A DNA stretch of 64,000 nucleotides. It comes from Kerstersia gyiorum (GTDB taxonomy: Bacteria; Pseudomonadota; Gammaproteobacteria; Burkholderiales; Burkholderiaceae_B). How positions within the stretch are numbered: position 1 is the stretch's first letter; each line of letters starts with the position of its first letter. Of the stretch, positions 24,432-33,099 are shown piece by piece. The position numbers and the translations under genes were made by a program. The notes under the pieces are model-generated. The model was not told the DNA's origin. It saw only the letters and a list, made by a program, of their open reading frames with translations, and did no database searches. The DNA is taken from the NCBI RefSeq assembly GCF_004216755.1, contig NZ_SGWZ01000006.1, forward strand, positions 91,993 through 155,992, read 5' to 3'.

Positions 24432-26423
24432 TCAATCCCGCGCCAGCGCTTCGACCGGGTCCAACCGCGACGCATTGCGCGCCGGCAGGAAGCCGAATAC
24501 CACGCCGATGGCCGTGGCGCTGGCAAAAGCCGTCAACATGGCCGGCACTGAATAGATCATTTCCAGCCCGATGCCGGCACGCCGCACCAGCTCACCCAGC
24601 CCCAACGACAGAAGAATGCCCGCCAGGCCACCCAGCAGGCACACCAGCACCGCCTCGATCAGGAACTGGCGCATGATGTCTGCCCGCCTGGCGCCCACGG
24701 CCATGCGCACGCCGATCTCGCGGGTGCGCTCCGTTACCGAAACCAGCATGATGTTCATCACGCCGATTCCGCCCACCACCAGGGAAATCAGGGCAATGGT
24801 GGAAATCAGCAGGGTCAGCGCGCGCGTGGTGCGCTCCACCGTCTGGCGGATGGAATCCATATTGAAGGTGAAGAAATCGCGCACGCCGTGGCGCTGCTCC
24901 AGGAAGGCCACGATCTGCCTTTCGGCATCTTCCACCGCGAAGGCATCGTCCACGCGCACCGTAATGCTGCGCAGCGACTGGCTGCCGGTCAGGCGCGCCA
25001 TCGCAGCGGTATAAGGAATCCACACCCGCAAGTTCTCTCCGCCCATGCCATTGAAGACGCTGTCGCCCTCGGCAACGACACCGATCACGCGGACCGGCAG
25101 CTGCCCCAGGAACAGGGTCTTGCCCAGCGGGTCCTCGTCGCCGAACAGTTCGCGGCGGGTGTTGGCATCTATCACGGCCTCCTGCGCCATCGTGCGTATG
25201 CTTTCACCATCGAAGATACGCCCGGCCTGCAAGGCCAGGCCATTGACGCGGAAATATTGGTCCCCGACCCCGGCCGCGACGCCCAGCCGCGCCACATTGC
25301 CATAGCGCAACCCGACCGTCTGGCTGACATCCGGCGTCACGCTGTCCGCATACAGCTGTCCGGCCAGCGCCTCCGCATCCGCTCCCACCAGGGTGCGGAT
25401 CTCTCCGGCACGTTCATCGCCAAAGCCCTGCCCTGGGAATATCTGGATGGTATCGGTGCCCATGGCATTGATATCGCTCAGCACCTTGTCGCGTGTACCC
25501 TGACCCAGCGCCACGACGGACACGACCGCGGCAATGCCGATGACGATGCCCAGCATGGTGAGGGCCGCGCGCAGCCGGTGGGCATTGAGTGACACCAGGG
25601 CCATGCGCAGCGCCTCGGCAAAACGCGTCAGCCACCCGGCGCCCTGGCGGCGCGGCGCCTGCGCCGGCAGCAGCACATCCTGTCCTTGCGGGGCCGCGAC
25701 GGCAACCACCTGAGGCACAGCCTCGGCATCCTGGACGGCTTCCGTCTTGCGATCGACCACGATGGCGCCATCGCTGATCTCAATGATGCGCCGCGCATGG
25801 GCGGCCACGCCCATGTCATGCGTCACGATGATCACCGTATGCCCTGCTGCATTGAGGGCCTTGAGGATATCCATGACTTCGCGGCCGGAATGGGTATCCA
25901 GCGCACCGGTCGGTTCATCGGCCAGGATGACCTCGCCGCCATTCATCAGGGCGCGGGCGATGCTCACGCGCTGCTGCTGGCCGCCGGAAAGTTGCGCCGG
26001 CCGGTGCGACAGACGATCGCCCATGCCCAGGCGCTGCAGCAAGGCCGCTGCGCGGGCACTGCGCTGGGCGCCGCCGGCGCCGGCATAGACCGCCGGAATT
26101 TCCACATTGGCCAAGGCATCCAGCGCCGGCAGCAGGTGGTAGCGCTGAAAAATGAAGCCGAAGCGCTCGCGGCGCAGCGCCGCCAGTTCATCGGCATCCA
26201 TCTGGCGCGTGTCCCGGCCATCCACGCAATAACTGCCGCGCGACGGACGGTCCAGGCAACCCAGCACGTTCATCAGTGTGGATTTACCCGAGCCCGACGC
26301 CCCGACGATGGCCAACATTTCGCCGGCCTCTATGCGCAATGAAACGCCGCGCAGCGCGGCAACGGTTTCCTCGCCGGCGTTGAATTCGCGCCAGACGTCC
26401 TGCAGTTCCAGCAGCGCGCCCAC
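24432..26423 (-). CDS. macB: MacB: ABC exporter with fused ATPase and MacB-type permease
   Basis: A 663-residue inner-membrane protein. N-terminal ATPase: Walker A GASGSGKS (41-48), LSGGQQQRVSI, ILADEPTGALD. A linker at about 230-265 leads to the first membrane helix (about 285-305), a large periplasmic domain, and three C-terminal helices in the FtsX pattern. Works with the periplasmic adaptor MacA and an outer-membrane TolC-type channel (not in the window) to export macrolides, peptides or siderophores. GTG start directly abuts the macA stop. Confidence 0.93.
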   Translation of the reverse strand: MGALLELQDVWREFNAGEETVAALRGVSLRIEAGEMLAIVGASGSGKSTLMNVLGCLDRPSRGSYCVDGRDTRQMDADELAALRRERFGFIFQRYHLLPALDALANVEIPAVYAGAGGAQRSARAAALLQRLGMGDRLSHRPAQLSGGQQQRVSIARALMNGGEVILADEPTGALDTHSGREVMDILKALNAAGHTVIIVTHDMGVAAHARRIIEISDGAIVVDRKTEAVQDAEAVPQVVAVAAPQGQDVLLPAQAPRRQGAGWLTRFAEALRMALVSLNAHRLRAALTMLGIVIGIAAVVSVVALGQGTRDKVLSDINAMGTDTIQIFPGQGFGDERAGEIRTLVGADAEALAGQLYADSVTPDVSQTVGLRYGNVARLGVAAGVGDQYFRVNGLALQAGRIFDGESIRTMAQEAVIDANTRRELFGDEDPLGKTLFLGQLPVRVIGVVAEGDSVFNGMGGENLRVWIPYTAAMARLTGSQSLRSITVRVDDAFAVEDAERQIVAFLEQRHGVRDFFTFNMDSIRQTVERTTRALTLLISTIALISLVVGGIGVMNIMLVSVTERTREIGVRMAVGARRADIMRQFLIEAVLVCLLGGLAGILLSLGLGELVRRAGIGLEMIYSVPAMLTAFASATAIGVVFGFLPARNASRLDPVEALARD

Positions 26424-27629
26424 TTAGCGGCCTCCCGGCGGGCCATGCGGTGCCTTCAACCCGCCGCCGGTCTTGCGGGCGGCTTCGCCGACAATGACTT
26501 CGTCCGTCTCGTCCAACCCGTCGATGATCTGCACATGGGCCTTGTTATCCATGCCCACCTGCACCACTTTCTCCTCCGCCGTGCCCTTGGCATCCAGCAC
26601 CCGCACGACGGCCTTGCCCGCGCCTTCACGGCGCACCACGGCGGCCGAAGGCAGCAGCCAGACATCGCTGGCTTCCTCGAAGACGATACCGACCTTGGCG
26701 GTCATGCCTATGCGTAGCGCGCCTTCAGGATTGTCGACATCGAACAGGCCGTTGTAATAGACGGCGGCACTGGTACTGGAAGTGCCGGTAGTGACGGCAT
26801 GGGAGTCGTCCTTCATGATCAGCGCCTCGGGCGCCGGCTCGACGGCGCGCAACAGGGCGCGGTATTCCCTGCCCGGTTCGCCCAGGATGGAAAAGCGCAC
26901 CGCCATGCCAGGCCGCACGCGCACGACATCGGCTTCGGAAATCTGCGCCTTGACGGTCATGGAATCCAGCGCGGCCACCTTGATGATGGTGGGCGCCTGC
27001 TGCACCGCGCTGACGGTCTGTCCTTCCTTGGCAACAATCGCCACCACCACGCCATCCATGGGCGAGGTAATACGCGTGTAGTCCAGGTCGACCCGTGCGC
27101 TGTCGATATCCACACGCGCCTGGTCCAGCTGCGCCCGGGCCTGCACCAGCTCGGCCTGCGCCACGTCCAGCGCCGACTTGGCGTGATCCAGCCCTTCGCG
27201 CGTGCCCGATCCCGTACGCGCCAGTTGCTGCTGGCGATCGTAATCGCGCTGCGCCTGGCTCAGGCGCGCATTGCGCGCCGCAACCTGGGCCTGCGCCAGT
27301 TCCAGCGCAGCCGTCGCCTTGCGCACCGCGTTCTGCTGCGGCAGCGAATCAATCTGCGCAACCAGTTGCTGGTTCGCTACCGGGTCCCCCAGCTTCACTT
27401 TCAGGGATTCGATGCGCCCCGATACCTGGGCGCCCACGCTGACCTGCTCGGACGCCTCCAGAATGCCGCTGGCCAGGACTTCGTTCTGGATATCCCCTCG
27501 CGCCATGCGCGCCGTGACATAGCTGGCGCCTTCGTCCGCTCCCGGCCACAACCACCACGCCAGCAACAAAAGCAGCACCGCCGCCCCCGCCCATCGGCCC
27601 CGCTTCCGGAACCTCTTCTGCTCTGCCAT
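26424..27629 (-). CDS. macA: MacA: periplasmic adaptor of MacAB efflux
   Basis: A 401-residue membrane-fusion protein. A single N-terminal anchor (about 13-29, rich in Leu and Trp) is followed by a barrel-sandwich/lipoyl half, a coiled-coil hairpin (about 80-170, Gln/Ala-rich heptads such as AQVAARNARLSQAQRDYDRQ), the second lipoyl half with TRITSPMDGVVV, and a beta-barrel. First gene of macAB. Confidence 0.92.
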   Translation of the reverse strand: MAEQKRFRKRGRWAGAAVLLLLLAWWLWPGADEGASYVTARMARGDIQNEVLASGILEASEQVSVGAQVSGRIESLKVKLGDPVANQQLVAQIDSLPQQNAVRKATAALELAQAQVAARNARLSQAQRDYDRQQQLARTGSGTREGLDHAKSALDVAQAELVQARAQLDQARVDIDSARVDLDYTRITSPMDGVVVAIVAKEGQTVSAVQQAPTIIKVAALDSMTVKAQISEADVVRVRPGMAVRFSILGEPGREYRALLRAVEPAPEALIMKDDSHAVTTGTSSTSAAVYYNGLFDVDNPEGALRIGMTAKVGIVFEEASDVWLLPSAAVVRREGAGKAVVRVLDAKGTAEEKVVQVGMDNKAHVQIIDGLDETDEVIVGEAARKTGGGLKAPHGPPGGR

Positions 27630-28268
27630 CCCGTCACCGCTTTATCCGGTTACTGCCATTCAAGGCAGCGAAAACACGTATCATACTTAAGTGGCTGGCC
27701 ACTCGTGCTCGCCCCAAGTGCCAGACCTCAAGTGCCCGGTCGCATGCGGCAGCGCCCGGCACCGGCTGCCGCAACAGCCCTGTATGTCGCGCACGGGCCT
27801 GGCCCCAGCGCAGCGGCAGCGTCCCGCCGCCCGGACAGCAGACAACGCGCCGCCAAAGTGTGGTTTCCCCGCCACCATTTCACTGTATTGCCCACAAGCG
27901 CCTGCCCACCGGCCCCCCACTCGCGCCACGATCACCGATGCGCCGCCCCCCAGGCTCAAGCCGCTCGAACGCAACATGGGAAGTCTGTGCAAAGCACGCG
28001 CAGCAGCCCTGGCGCCCGCTTTGCAGGCACTGCCGGGCCCAGACGCGCGCACGCGTTATTGCCGCGCAAGCCGCTTATATCCTTGCATCAAGGTAAAAAT
28101 AATCTTTATATAACCATTATTTATATCCAATTCATGCATTAGAGGACTATCTTTATGCTCATACGCCGCGTTGCAGCATGCCGCATCCTGCTTGCAGCGG
28201 CGCGAAAAGCCCGGTTTTCCGCTGCGGCGGGAACCAGATTGCCAGTCATTACCTGATCGCCTATCGCC
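27630..28268. other. Intergenic region between macA and the ChaC-like gene
   Basis: About 640 bases without a convincing gene. The left part must hold the macA promoter. The right part (about 28080-28140) is A+T-rich and promoter-like (TTGCAT, 17 bases, TTATAT at 28083-28111). A 32-codon frame at 28155-28253 has an AGAGGA sequence at ideal distance and ends 15 bases before the ChaC start; it could be a leader peptide but has no other support. Longer frames here have unusual composition and no ribosome-binding sites. Confidence 0.5.
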
Positions 28269-28919
28269 GTGACCACCCTTGTCATGACCGGAGCCCGCTC
28301 CGCCCACATTCCGCTCTGGACACCAGAACAGCTGCAGGCATCGCAGGATGCGCTGCTGTCTCAGCGCGCCCCTGGCGAAGATATATGGATCTACGCCTAT
28401 GGCTCGCTGATCTGGCGCCCCGACTTCCAGTTTGTCGAACGCCGTGCCGCCACCCTGGTGGGGCATCACCGTGCGCTGTGCCTGTGGTCCTGCATCAACC
28501 GCGGCACGCCGGAGCAACCCGGCCTGGTATTCGGACTGGACTTGGGCGGTTCCTGCCGCGGCATGGCCTACCGCATCGAGGCCAGCCAGATCGACAACGT
28601 CTTCCCGCGCCTGTGGCAACGCGAGATGTCCACCGGCTGCTACCAGCCGCGCTGGCTGCGCTGCCGCAGCGAACACGGCGATATCCGTGCGCTGTCCTTC
28701 GTGATGAATCGCAGCCATCCGGGCTATATCACCGGCCTGAGCCAGGAAGAACAGGTTTCCATCATCCTGAATGCGTCGGGCTCCTGCGGCCCGTGCTCGG
28801 ACTACGTGCTTGAAACCGCCAAGGCGCTGCGCCAGGCCAATATCCGCGACGCCCGCCTCGACCAGCTGGCCTACCGCCTGGAACCTGCGCTGCGCGCCCG
28901 CCAGGCGCTGGCAGCCTGA
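28269..28919 (+). CDS. ChaC-like gamma-glutamylcyclotransferase
   Basis: A 216-residue protein with the GGCT-fold loop YAYGSLIWRPDF (about 42-53) and the following AATLVGHHRALCLWS, both diagnostic of ChaC/GCG proteins. These cleave glutathione to 5-oxoproline and Cys-Gly. The C-terminal ILNASGSCGPCSDYV is also typical. The start is GTG at 28269 or ATG at 28284; both keep the whole domain. Monocistronic as far as can be seen. Confidence 0.88.
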   Translation: MTTLVMTGARSAHIPLWTPEQLQASQDALLSQRAPGEDIWIYAYGSLIWRPDFQFVERRAATLVGHHRALCLWSCINRGTPEQPGLVFGLDLGGSCRGMAYRIEASQIDNVFPRLWQREMSTGCYQPRWLRCRSEHGDIRALSFVMNRSHPGYITGLSQEEQVSIILNASGSCGPCSDYVLETAKALRQANIRDARLDQLAYRLEPALRARQALAA

Positions 28920-29023
28920 GAACGTCTCCCATCCGTCCACCGGTCAAGCCCCCAGGGTCCTGGCCGGTAAAAGCCGGTGCGCGCCCGTGCTTTGCTGCCC
29001 CAGGCGCGCCCGCCGTTATACAC

Positions 29024-29037
29024 TCGGGATATCCCGA
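29024..29037. promoter_or_regulatory. 14-bp palindrome in pdxH upstream region
   Basis: TCGGGATATCCCGA, 22 bases before the pdxH start. The 12-bp core recurs in another intergenic palindrome at 31992-32003. Possible operator or structural site; function unknown. Confidence 0.4.
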
Positions 29038-29059
29038 CTCTCATCTATGACGCCGCATC

Positions 29060-29692
29060 ATGTCTATTGCCGACCTGCGCCAGACTTATAGCCGCGACAC
29101 CCTGCTGGAACAGGATCTCGCCCCGACTCCCCTCGAACAATTCGAACGCTGGTTCCAGCAAGCCCAGCAGGGCGAGGTCGCGGAACCCAACGCCATGACA
29201 CTGGCCACGGCCGATGCCCAAGGCCGTCCGGATGCCCGCATCGTCCTGGTCAAGGGCGTCGATGAGCGCGGCTTCACCTTCTTCACCAACCGCGAATCCC
29301 GCAAGGGCCAGGAACTCGCTGCGCAACAACGCGCCTGCCTGCTGTTCTTCTGGCAACCGCTGCAGCGCCAGGTTCGCATCGAAGGCACCATTGAATGGCT
29401 GCCGGATGCCGAATCTGACGCCTACTATCACAGCCGGCCGCTGGATTCGCGCCTGGGTGCGTGGGCCTCGCAGCAAAGCAGCACCACAACGCGCGACGCC
29501 CTGGAAGCCGCCTTCGAGGCCGCCCGCGCCAAGTACGGCGATGAGCCGCCGCGTCCACAGCACTGGGGCGGCTACCTGGTACGCCCCGAAGCCGTCGAGT
29601 TCTGGCAAGGCCGTCCTTCGCGCCTGCATGACCGGCTGCGTTATGAACGCCAGGCCGACGGCCAGTGGGCCGTCCGCCGCCTGGCCCCCTGA
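29060..29692 (+). CDS. pdxH: PdxH: pyridoxamine/pyridoxine 5'-phosphate oxidase
   Basis: A 210-residue FMN-dependent oxidase for the last step of pyridoxal phosphate synthesis. Visible landmarks: FMN/substrate region ARIVLVKGVDERGFTFFTN, FFWQPLQRQVRIEG, SDAYYHSRPLDSRLGAWAS and the C-terminal IHDRLRYER-like segment RLHDRLRYERQADG. Standard length for the family. Followed after 92 bases by a flavin reductase on the same strand. Confidence 0.96.
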   Translation: MSIADLRQTYSRDTLLEQDLAPTPLEQFERWFQQAQQGEVAEPNAMTLATADAQGRPDARIVLVKGVDERGFTFFTNRESRKGQELAAQQRACLLFFWQPLQRQVRIEGTIEWLPDAESDAYYHSRPLDSRLGAWASQQSSTTTRDALEAAFEAARAKYGDEPPRPQHWGGYLVRPEAVEFWQGRPSRLHDRLRYERQADGQWAVRRLAP

Positions 29693-29784
29693 AGCACCAG
29701 GGGCCTGCGCCCCTGCCTGCCCGATCTCCGCCGTGCGCGCGACGGCCCATGCGCTCTCGCGCTTTACCCTGCAAGCCCCCAACC

Positions 29785-30297
29785 ATGACCTCTGACCAGC
29801 CCGATTTCGATTCCGCCCACTTCCGCGCCACACTGGGCCGTTTTGCGACGGGCGTGACCGTCATCACCACCACCTTGCCCGACGGCAAGCCCGTCGGCGT
29901 GACAATCAGCTCGTTCAATTCGGTGTCTCTGGCGCCGCCCCTGGTGCTCTGGAGCCTGATGCAATCCTCGCACCTGCTGGACCTGTTCACCAACGGCCAA
30001 CGCTATGTGATCAATGTCCTGTCGCACCAGCAACAGGAACTCGCCATGCGCTTTGCCCGCGGCCCCAGCGAAGCGCGCTATGACGGTCTGCAGGATCTGC
30101 GCACCGAGGCAGGCACACCCTGGCTGGGCCCGGATTGTGCCGCGTGGATGGAATGCCGCCCGCATTCCCAGCATGCCGCCGGCGATCACATGGTACTGAT
30201 CGGCAAAGTTGAACGCTGCGCCCATGGCGAAAATGCGCCTTTGATTTATCATCGCGGCAACTTCAGCCTGACGCCTGCCGTCGGCGCTGCCGCCTGA
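29785..30297 (+). CDS. Flavin reductase (RutF/HpaC-like FMN-binding split barrel)
   Basis: A 170-residue protein with FRATLGRFATGVTVITT, GVTISSFNSVSLAPPLVLW and GDHMVLIGKVE, the pattern of NAD(P)H:flavin oxidoreductases that supply reduced flavin to two-component monooxygenases. ATG at 29785 gives the usual N-terminus; a longer frame from 29665 reads into a Pro-rich tract. No partner monooxygenase is adjacent. Confidence 0.87.
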   Translation: MTSDQPDFDSAHFRATLGRFATGVTVITTTLPDGKPVGVTISSFNSVSLAPPLVLWSLMQSSHLLDLFTNGQRYVINVLSHQQQELAMRFARGPSEARYDGLQDLRTEAGTPWLGPDCAAWMECRPHSQHAAGDHMVLIGKVERCAHGENAPLIYHRGNFSLTPAVGAAA

Positions 30298-30381
30298 ACC
30301 CGCGCGCCGCTGCCTCGGCGCCGGACTTTGCCTGTAACAAGCGGCCGCCACCGCCGCCCATTCATAACAATATTGCCGACC

Positions 30382-31236
30382 ATGTCGCACCAAGACTACA
30401 TACTGACCCTTTCCTGCCCTGACCGCACCGGCATCGTTTATCACGTCAGCCAACTGCTGTACCGCCATCATTGCAACATCCTCGATTCGCAACAGTTCGG
30501 CGACGAAGACACGCAGCGCTTCTTCCTGCGCGTGCACTTCCGCCAACCCATCGGCAGCGATCACGCGGAACTGCGCAGCCAGATGGAACAGGTCGGTTCG
30601 CAATTCGCCATGGAATGGCAGCTGCACGATGCCCAGCGTCGTTCGCGCCTGCTGATCATGGTCAGCAAGCAGGGACACTGCCTCAATGACCTGCTGTTCC
30701 GCACGCGCAGCGGCCAGCTGCCAGTGGACATCGCCGCCGTGGTTTCCAACCACAATGACTACGCCAACCTGACGGCCTCATACGGCATCCCCTTCCATCA
30801 CCTGCCGGTCACCGCGGACACCAAGGCGCAGCAGGAACAGCAGATCCTGGACATCATCGCCGCCGAGAAAGTCGATCTGGTCGTCCTGGCGCGCTACATG
30901 CAGATCCTGTCGCCCGAACTGTGCCGCGCCCTGTCCGGCCGCGCCATCAACATCCACCACAGCTTCCTGCCCAGCTTCAAGGGTGCGCGCCCGTACCATC
31001 AGGCGCACCAGCGCGGCGTCAAGATCATCGGCGCCACCGCTCACTACGTCACGGAAGACCTGGACGAAGGTCCCATCATCGAGCAGGACATCGCTCGCGT
31101 GGACCACACCCTCACCCCCTCGGATCTCACCCAGGTGGGCAGCGACATCGAATCGCTGGTGTTGTCGCGTGCCGTGCGCAGCCATGTTGAGCACCGCATC
31201 CTGCTCAACAACAACCGTACGGTTGTCTTCCGCTGA
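30382..31236 (+). CDS. purU: PurU: formyltetrahydrofolate deformylase
   Basis: A 284-residue hydrolase that releases formate from 10-formyl-THF. An N-terminal ACT domain (YILTLSCPDRTGIVYHVSQ, about 6-24) is followed by a formyltransferase domain with AAVVSNH, INIHHSFLPSFKGA (Asn and His of the catalytic set) and GATAHYVTEDLDEGPIIEQ. Such enzymes balance the C1-folate pool and are regulated by Met and Gly through ACT in E. coli. Confidence 0.95.
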   Translation: MSHQDYILTLSCPDRTGIVYHVSQLLYRHHCNILDSQQFGDEDTQRFFLRVHFRQPIGSDHAELRSQMEQVGSQFAMEWQLHDAQRRSRLLIMVSKQGHCLNDLLFRTRSGQLPVDIAAVVSNHNDYANLTASYGIPFHHLPVTADTKAQQEQQILDIIAAEKVDLVVLARYMQILSPELCRALSGRAINIHHSFLPSFKGARPYHQAHQRGVKIIGATAHYVTEDLDEGPIIEQDIARVDHTLTPSDLTQVGSDIESLVLSRAVRSHVEHRILLNNNRTVVFR

Positions 31237-31250
31237 CGCCGGGAAGCGCC

Positions 31251-31940
31251 ATGACCCAGCCGTCCGACGCTACGCCGCGTCCCGAGCCCAAGGGCAAGAA
31301 CAAGACCGGCCGTACCAATGATCCCAAAAGGACCATGCAGGACATCATCGAGGTCGCGACGCAGGAGTTCGCCCGCAAGGGCCTGACCGGCGCGCGCATC
31401 GACGAGATCGCGGCGCTTACGCGCACCAGCAAGCGCATGATCTATTACTACTTCGAGAACAAGGAAGGCCTGTACGTGGCCGTGCTCGAAGCGGTCTACC
31501 GGCGCCTGCGCAGCATCGAAAACGAACTGCACCTCGATGACCTGGACCCGCAGGCGGCCATGCGCCGCCTGGTGGAATTCACCTTCGACTACCATTATTC
31601 GAACCCGGACTTCGTGCGCCTGGTGATGACCGAGAACATCCATAACGGCGTGTATCTGGCGCGTTCCCGCATCATCCAGGAACTGAACATCCCGGCCATC
31701 AATTCGGTCAGCGCCGTCTACGAGCGTGGCGTCGCGCAAGGCCTGTTCCGCCCCGGCCTGCTGCCCATAGACCTGCACCACTCGATCAGCGCGCTGTGCT
31801 TCTTCAATGCGTCCAACCAGAGCACGTTTTCGCTGGTGTTCAAGCGTGATTTCAGCGACCCCGCGATCCAGGCCGCCAGGCGCGAGGAGGCGGTGGACAT
31901 GATGATCCGCTACGTGCGCCGCCACCCCGACATGGATTGA
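31251..31940 (+). CDS. TetR-family transcriptional regulator
   Basis: A 229-residue protein. After a disordered Lys-rich head, the HTH spans about 30-75 (FARKGLTGARIDEIAALTRT, then SKRMIYYYFENKEGLY). It starts 15 bases after purU, ends in a clear terminator, and lies 179 bases upstream of a quinate/shikimate dehydrogenase gene, its likeliest target. The C-terminal ligand domain is of the TetR_C_33/AcrR-like kind; ligand unknown. Confidence 0.9.
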   Translation: MTQPSDATPRPEPKGKNKTGRTNDPKRTMQDIIEVATQEFARKGLTGARIDEIAALTRTSKRMIYYYFENKEGLYVAVLEAVYRRLRSIENELHLDDLDPQAAMRRLVEFTFDYHYSNPDFVRLVMTENIHNGVYLARSRIIQELNIPAINSVSAVYERGVAQGLFRPGLLPIDLHHSISALCFFNASNQSTFSLVFKRDFSDPAIQAARREEAVDMMIRYVRRHPDMD

Positions 31941-31948
31941 TTTTTCCC

Positions 31949-31977
31949 AGGGCCGCTTATGCGGCCCTGTTCTTTTT
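31949..31977 (+). terminator. Rho-independent terminator after tetR
   Basis: Perfect 8-bp stem AGGGCCGC/GCGGCCCT with TTAT loop, then GTTCTTTTT. It begins 9 bases after the tetR stop. Confidence 0.88.
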
Positions 31978-31990
31978 CCAGGCTGCCATT

Positions 31991-32004
31991 CCGGGATATC
32001 CCGG
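31991..32004. promoter_or_regulatory. 14-bp palindrome downstream of tetR terminator
   Basis: CCGGGATATCCCGG shares the 12-bp core CGGGATATCCCG with the palindrome before pdxH. It lies in the leader region of the quinate/shikimate dehydrogenase gene. Role unknown. Confidence 0.4.
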
Positions 32005-32061
32005 CCTTGAAGCCCCTCTCTGCGTTCTTGTGCTTATCGCTTTTATCCCTCAAAATATAAA

Positions 32062-32075
32062 ACTAACTAGTTCGT
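32062..32075. promoter_or_regulatory. Candidate TetR operator
   Basis: ACTAACTAGTTCGT is an inverted repeat with one mismatched pair around AACTAGTT, inside an A+T-rich promoter-like stretch 44 bases before the dehydrogenase start. Size and position fit a TetR-type operator. Confidence 0.5.
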
Positions 32076-32118
32076 ATATTATTGAATCCAGGCAGCGCAC
32101 CCACTACCCAGACGAATC

Positions 32119-33024
32119 ATGTCCCAGATCCCTTCCGCTCTCCAGGCCCAGTCTTCCGCTCCGCGTGCCAGCTATCTGCTCGGCCTCATCGGCTCCGGCA
32201 TCCAGCTTTCCATGACGCCCGCGCTGCACGAGGAAGAAGCACGCAACCAGGGAATGAAACTGCATTACCAGCTTATCGACCTGGATCGTTCGCCGCGCCA
32301 GGACGGCGCGCTGCCTGAGCTGCTGGAAGCGGCCCGCGTCATGGATTTCGCCGGGCTCAACATTACCTATCCATGCAAGCAGATCATCCTGCCCCTGCTA
32401 GACAGCCTGTCGGCCGACGCCGAAGCCATGGGTGCGGTGAATACCGTGGTCATCCGCGACGGCAAGCTGCATGGCCACAATACCGATGGCTCAGGCTGGC
32501 GCTGGGGCATCCAGCGTCATTTACCGGATGCCAACCTGGATCATGTCGTCCTGCTGGGCGCGGGCGGCGCGGGCGCTGCCATCGCCCATACCATCATTCA
32601 GATGGGTGCGCGTTCGTTGCGCATCGTCGATGCCGACCCGCAGCGTGCCGGCGCGCTGGCGGCTGAACTCAACCGCCAATACCGCACGCATGCCGCACGA
32701 GCGGAAGCCAGCGCCGCTGCCGCGCTGGAAGGTGCCTGCGGCCTGGTGCATGCCACCCCGACCGGCATGGCGAAACTGCCTGGCCTACCGTTGGATGCTG
32801 CGCTGCTGCATCCCGGCCTGTGGGTATCGGAAATCGTCTATTCGCCACTGGAAACCGAGCTGCTCGCAGCCGCCAAGCGCGCAGGCTGCCGCACCGTAGC
32901 TGGCACTGCCATGGCTGTGGGCCAGGCCGTCGATGCCTTCCGTCTCTTCACCGGCCGCGAACCGGATGCTGACCGCATGGAGCGCCACATCCAGACGCTG
33001 ATCCACGCACGCAACAATCAATAA
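32119..33024 (+). CDS. Quinate/shikimate dehydrogenase (AroE superfamily)
   Basis: A 301-residue NAD(P)-dependent enzyme. Active-site motifs: NITYPCK at 81-87 (catalytic Lys87) and NTDGSG at 121-126 (catalytic Asp123); Rossmann loop GAGGAG at 147-152. The N-terminal GSGIQLSMTPALHEEE is the form seen in the quinate/YdiB-type branch rather than the SxSxxxHN of biosynthetic AroE. With a TetR regulator upstream, an inducible catabolic role on quinate or shikimate is likely but not proven. Confidence 0.88.
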   Translation: MSQIPSALQAQSSAPRASYLLGLIGSGIQLSMTPALHEEEARNQGMKLHYQLIDLDRSPRQDGALPELLEAARVMDFAGLNITYPCKQIILPLLDSLSADAEAMGAVNTVVIRDGKLHGHNTDGSGWRWGIQRHLPDANLDHVVLLGAGGAGAAIAHTIIQMGARSLRIVDADPQRAGALAAELNRQYRTHAARAEASAAAALEGACGLVHATPTGMAKLPGLPLDAALLHPGLWVSEIVYSPLETELLAAAKRAGCRTVAGTAMAVGQAVDAFRLFTGREPDADRMERHIQTLIHARNNQ

Positions 33025-33049
33025 AAAAAGCGCTGGCAAACCCCAGCGC
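33023..33049 (-). terminator. Terminator of the Sua5-purK-purE group
   Basis: Stem GCGCTGG/CCAGCGC with 6-base loop; on the minus strand it is followed by seven T residues, which overlap the stop codon of the converging dehydrogenase gene. It also offers a weaker stop for the plus strand. Confidence 0.75.
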
Positions 33050-33065
33050 CTTTGCAAGCATCACG

Positions 33066-33090
33066 ACAGGCCGCCCATCGGGCGGCCTGT
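33066..33090. other. Second hairpin in the convergent gap
   Basis: Perfect 11-bp stem ACAGGCCGCCC/GGGCGGCCTGT with a 3-base loop and no T tract. It adds to the neighbouring terminator between convergent genes. Confidence 0.6.
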
Positions 33091-33099
33091 TCGCATCCA

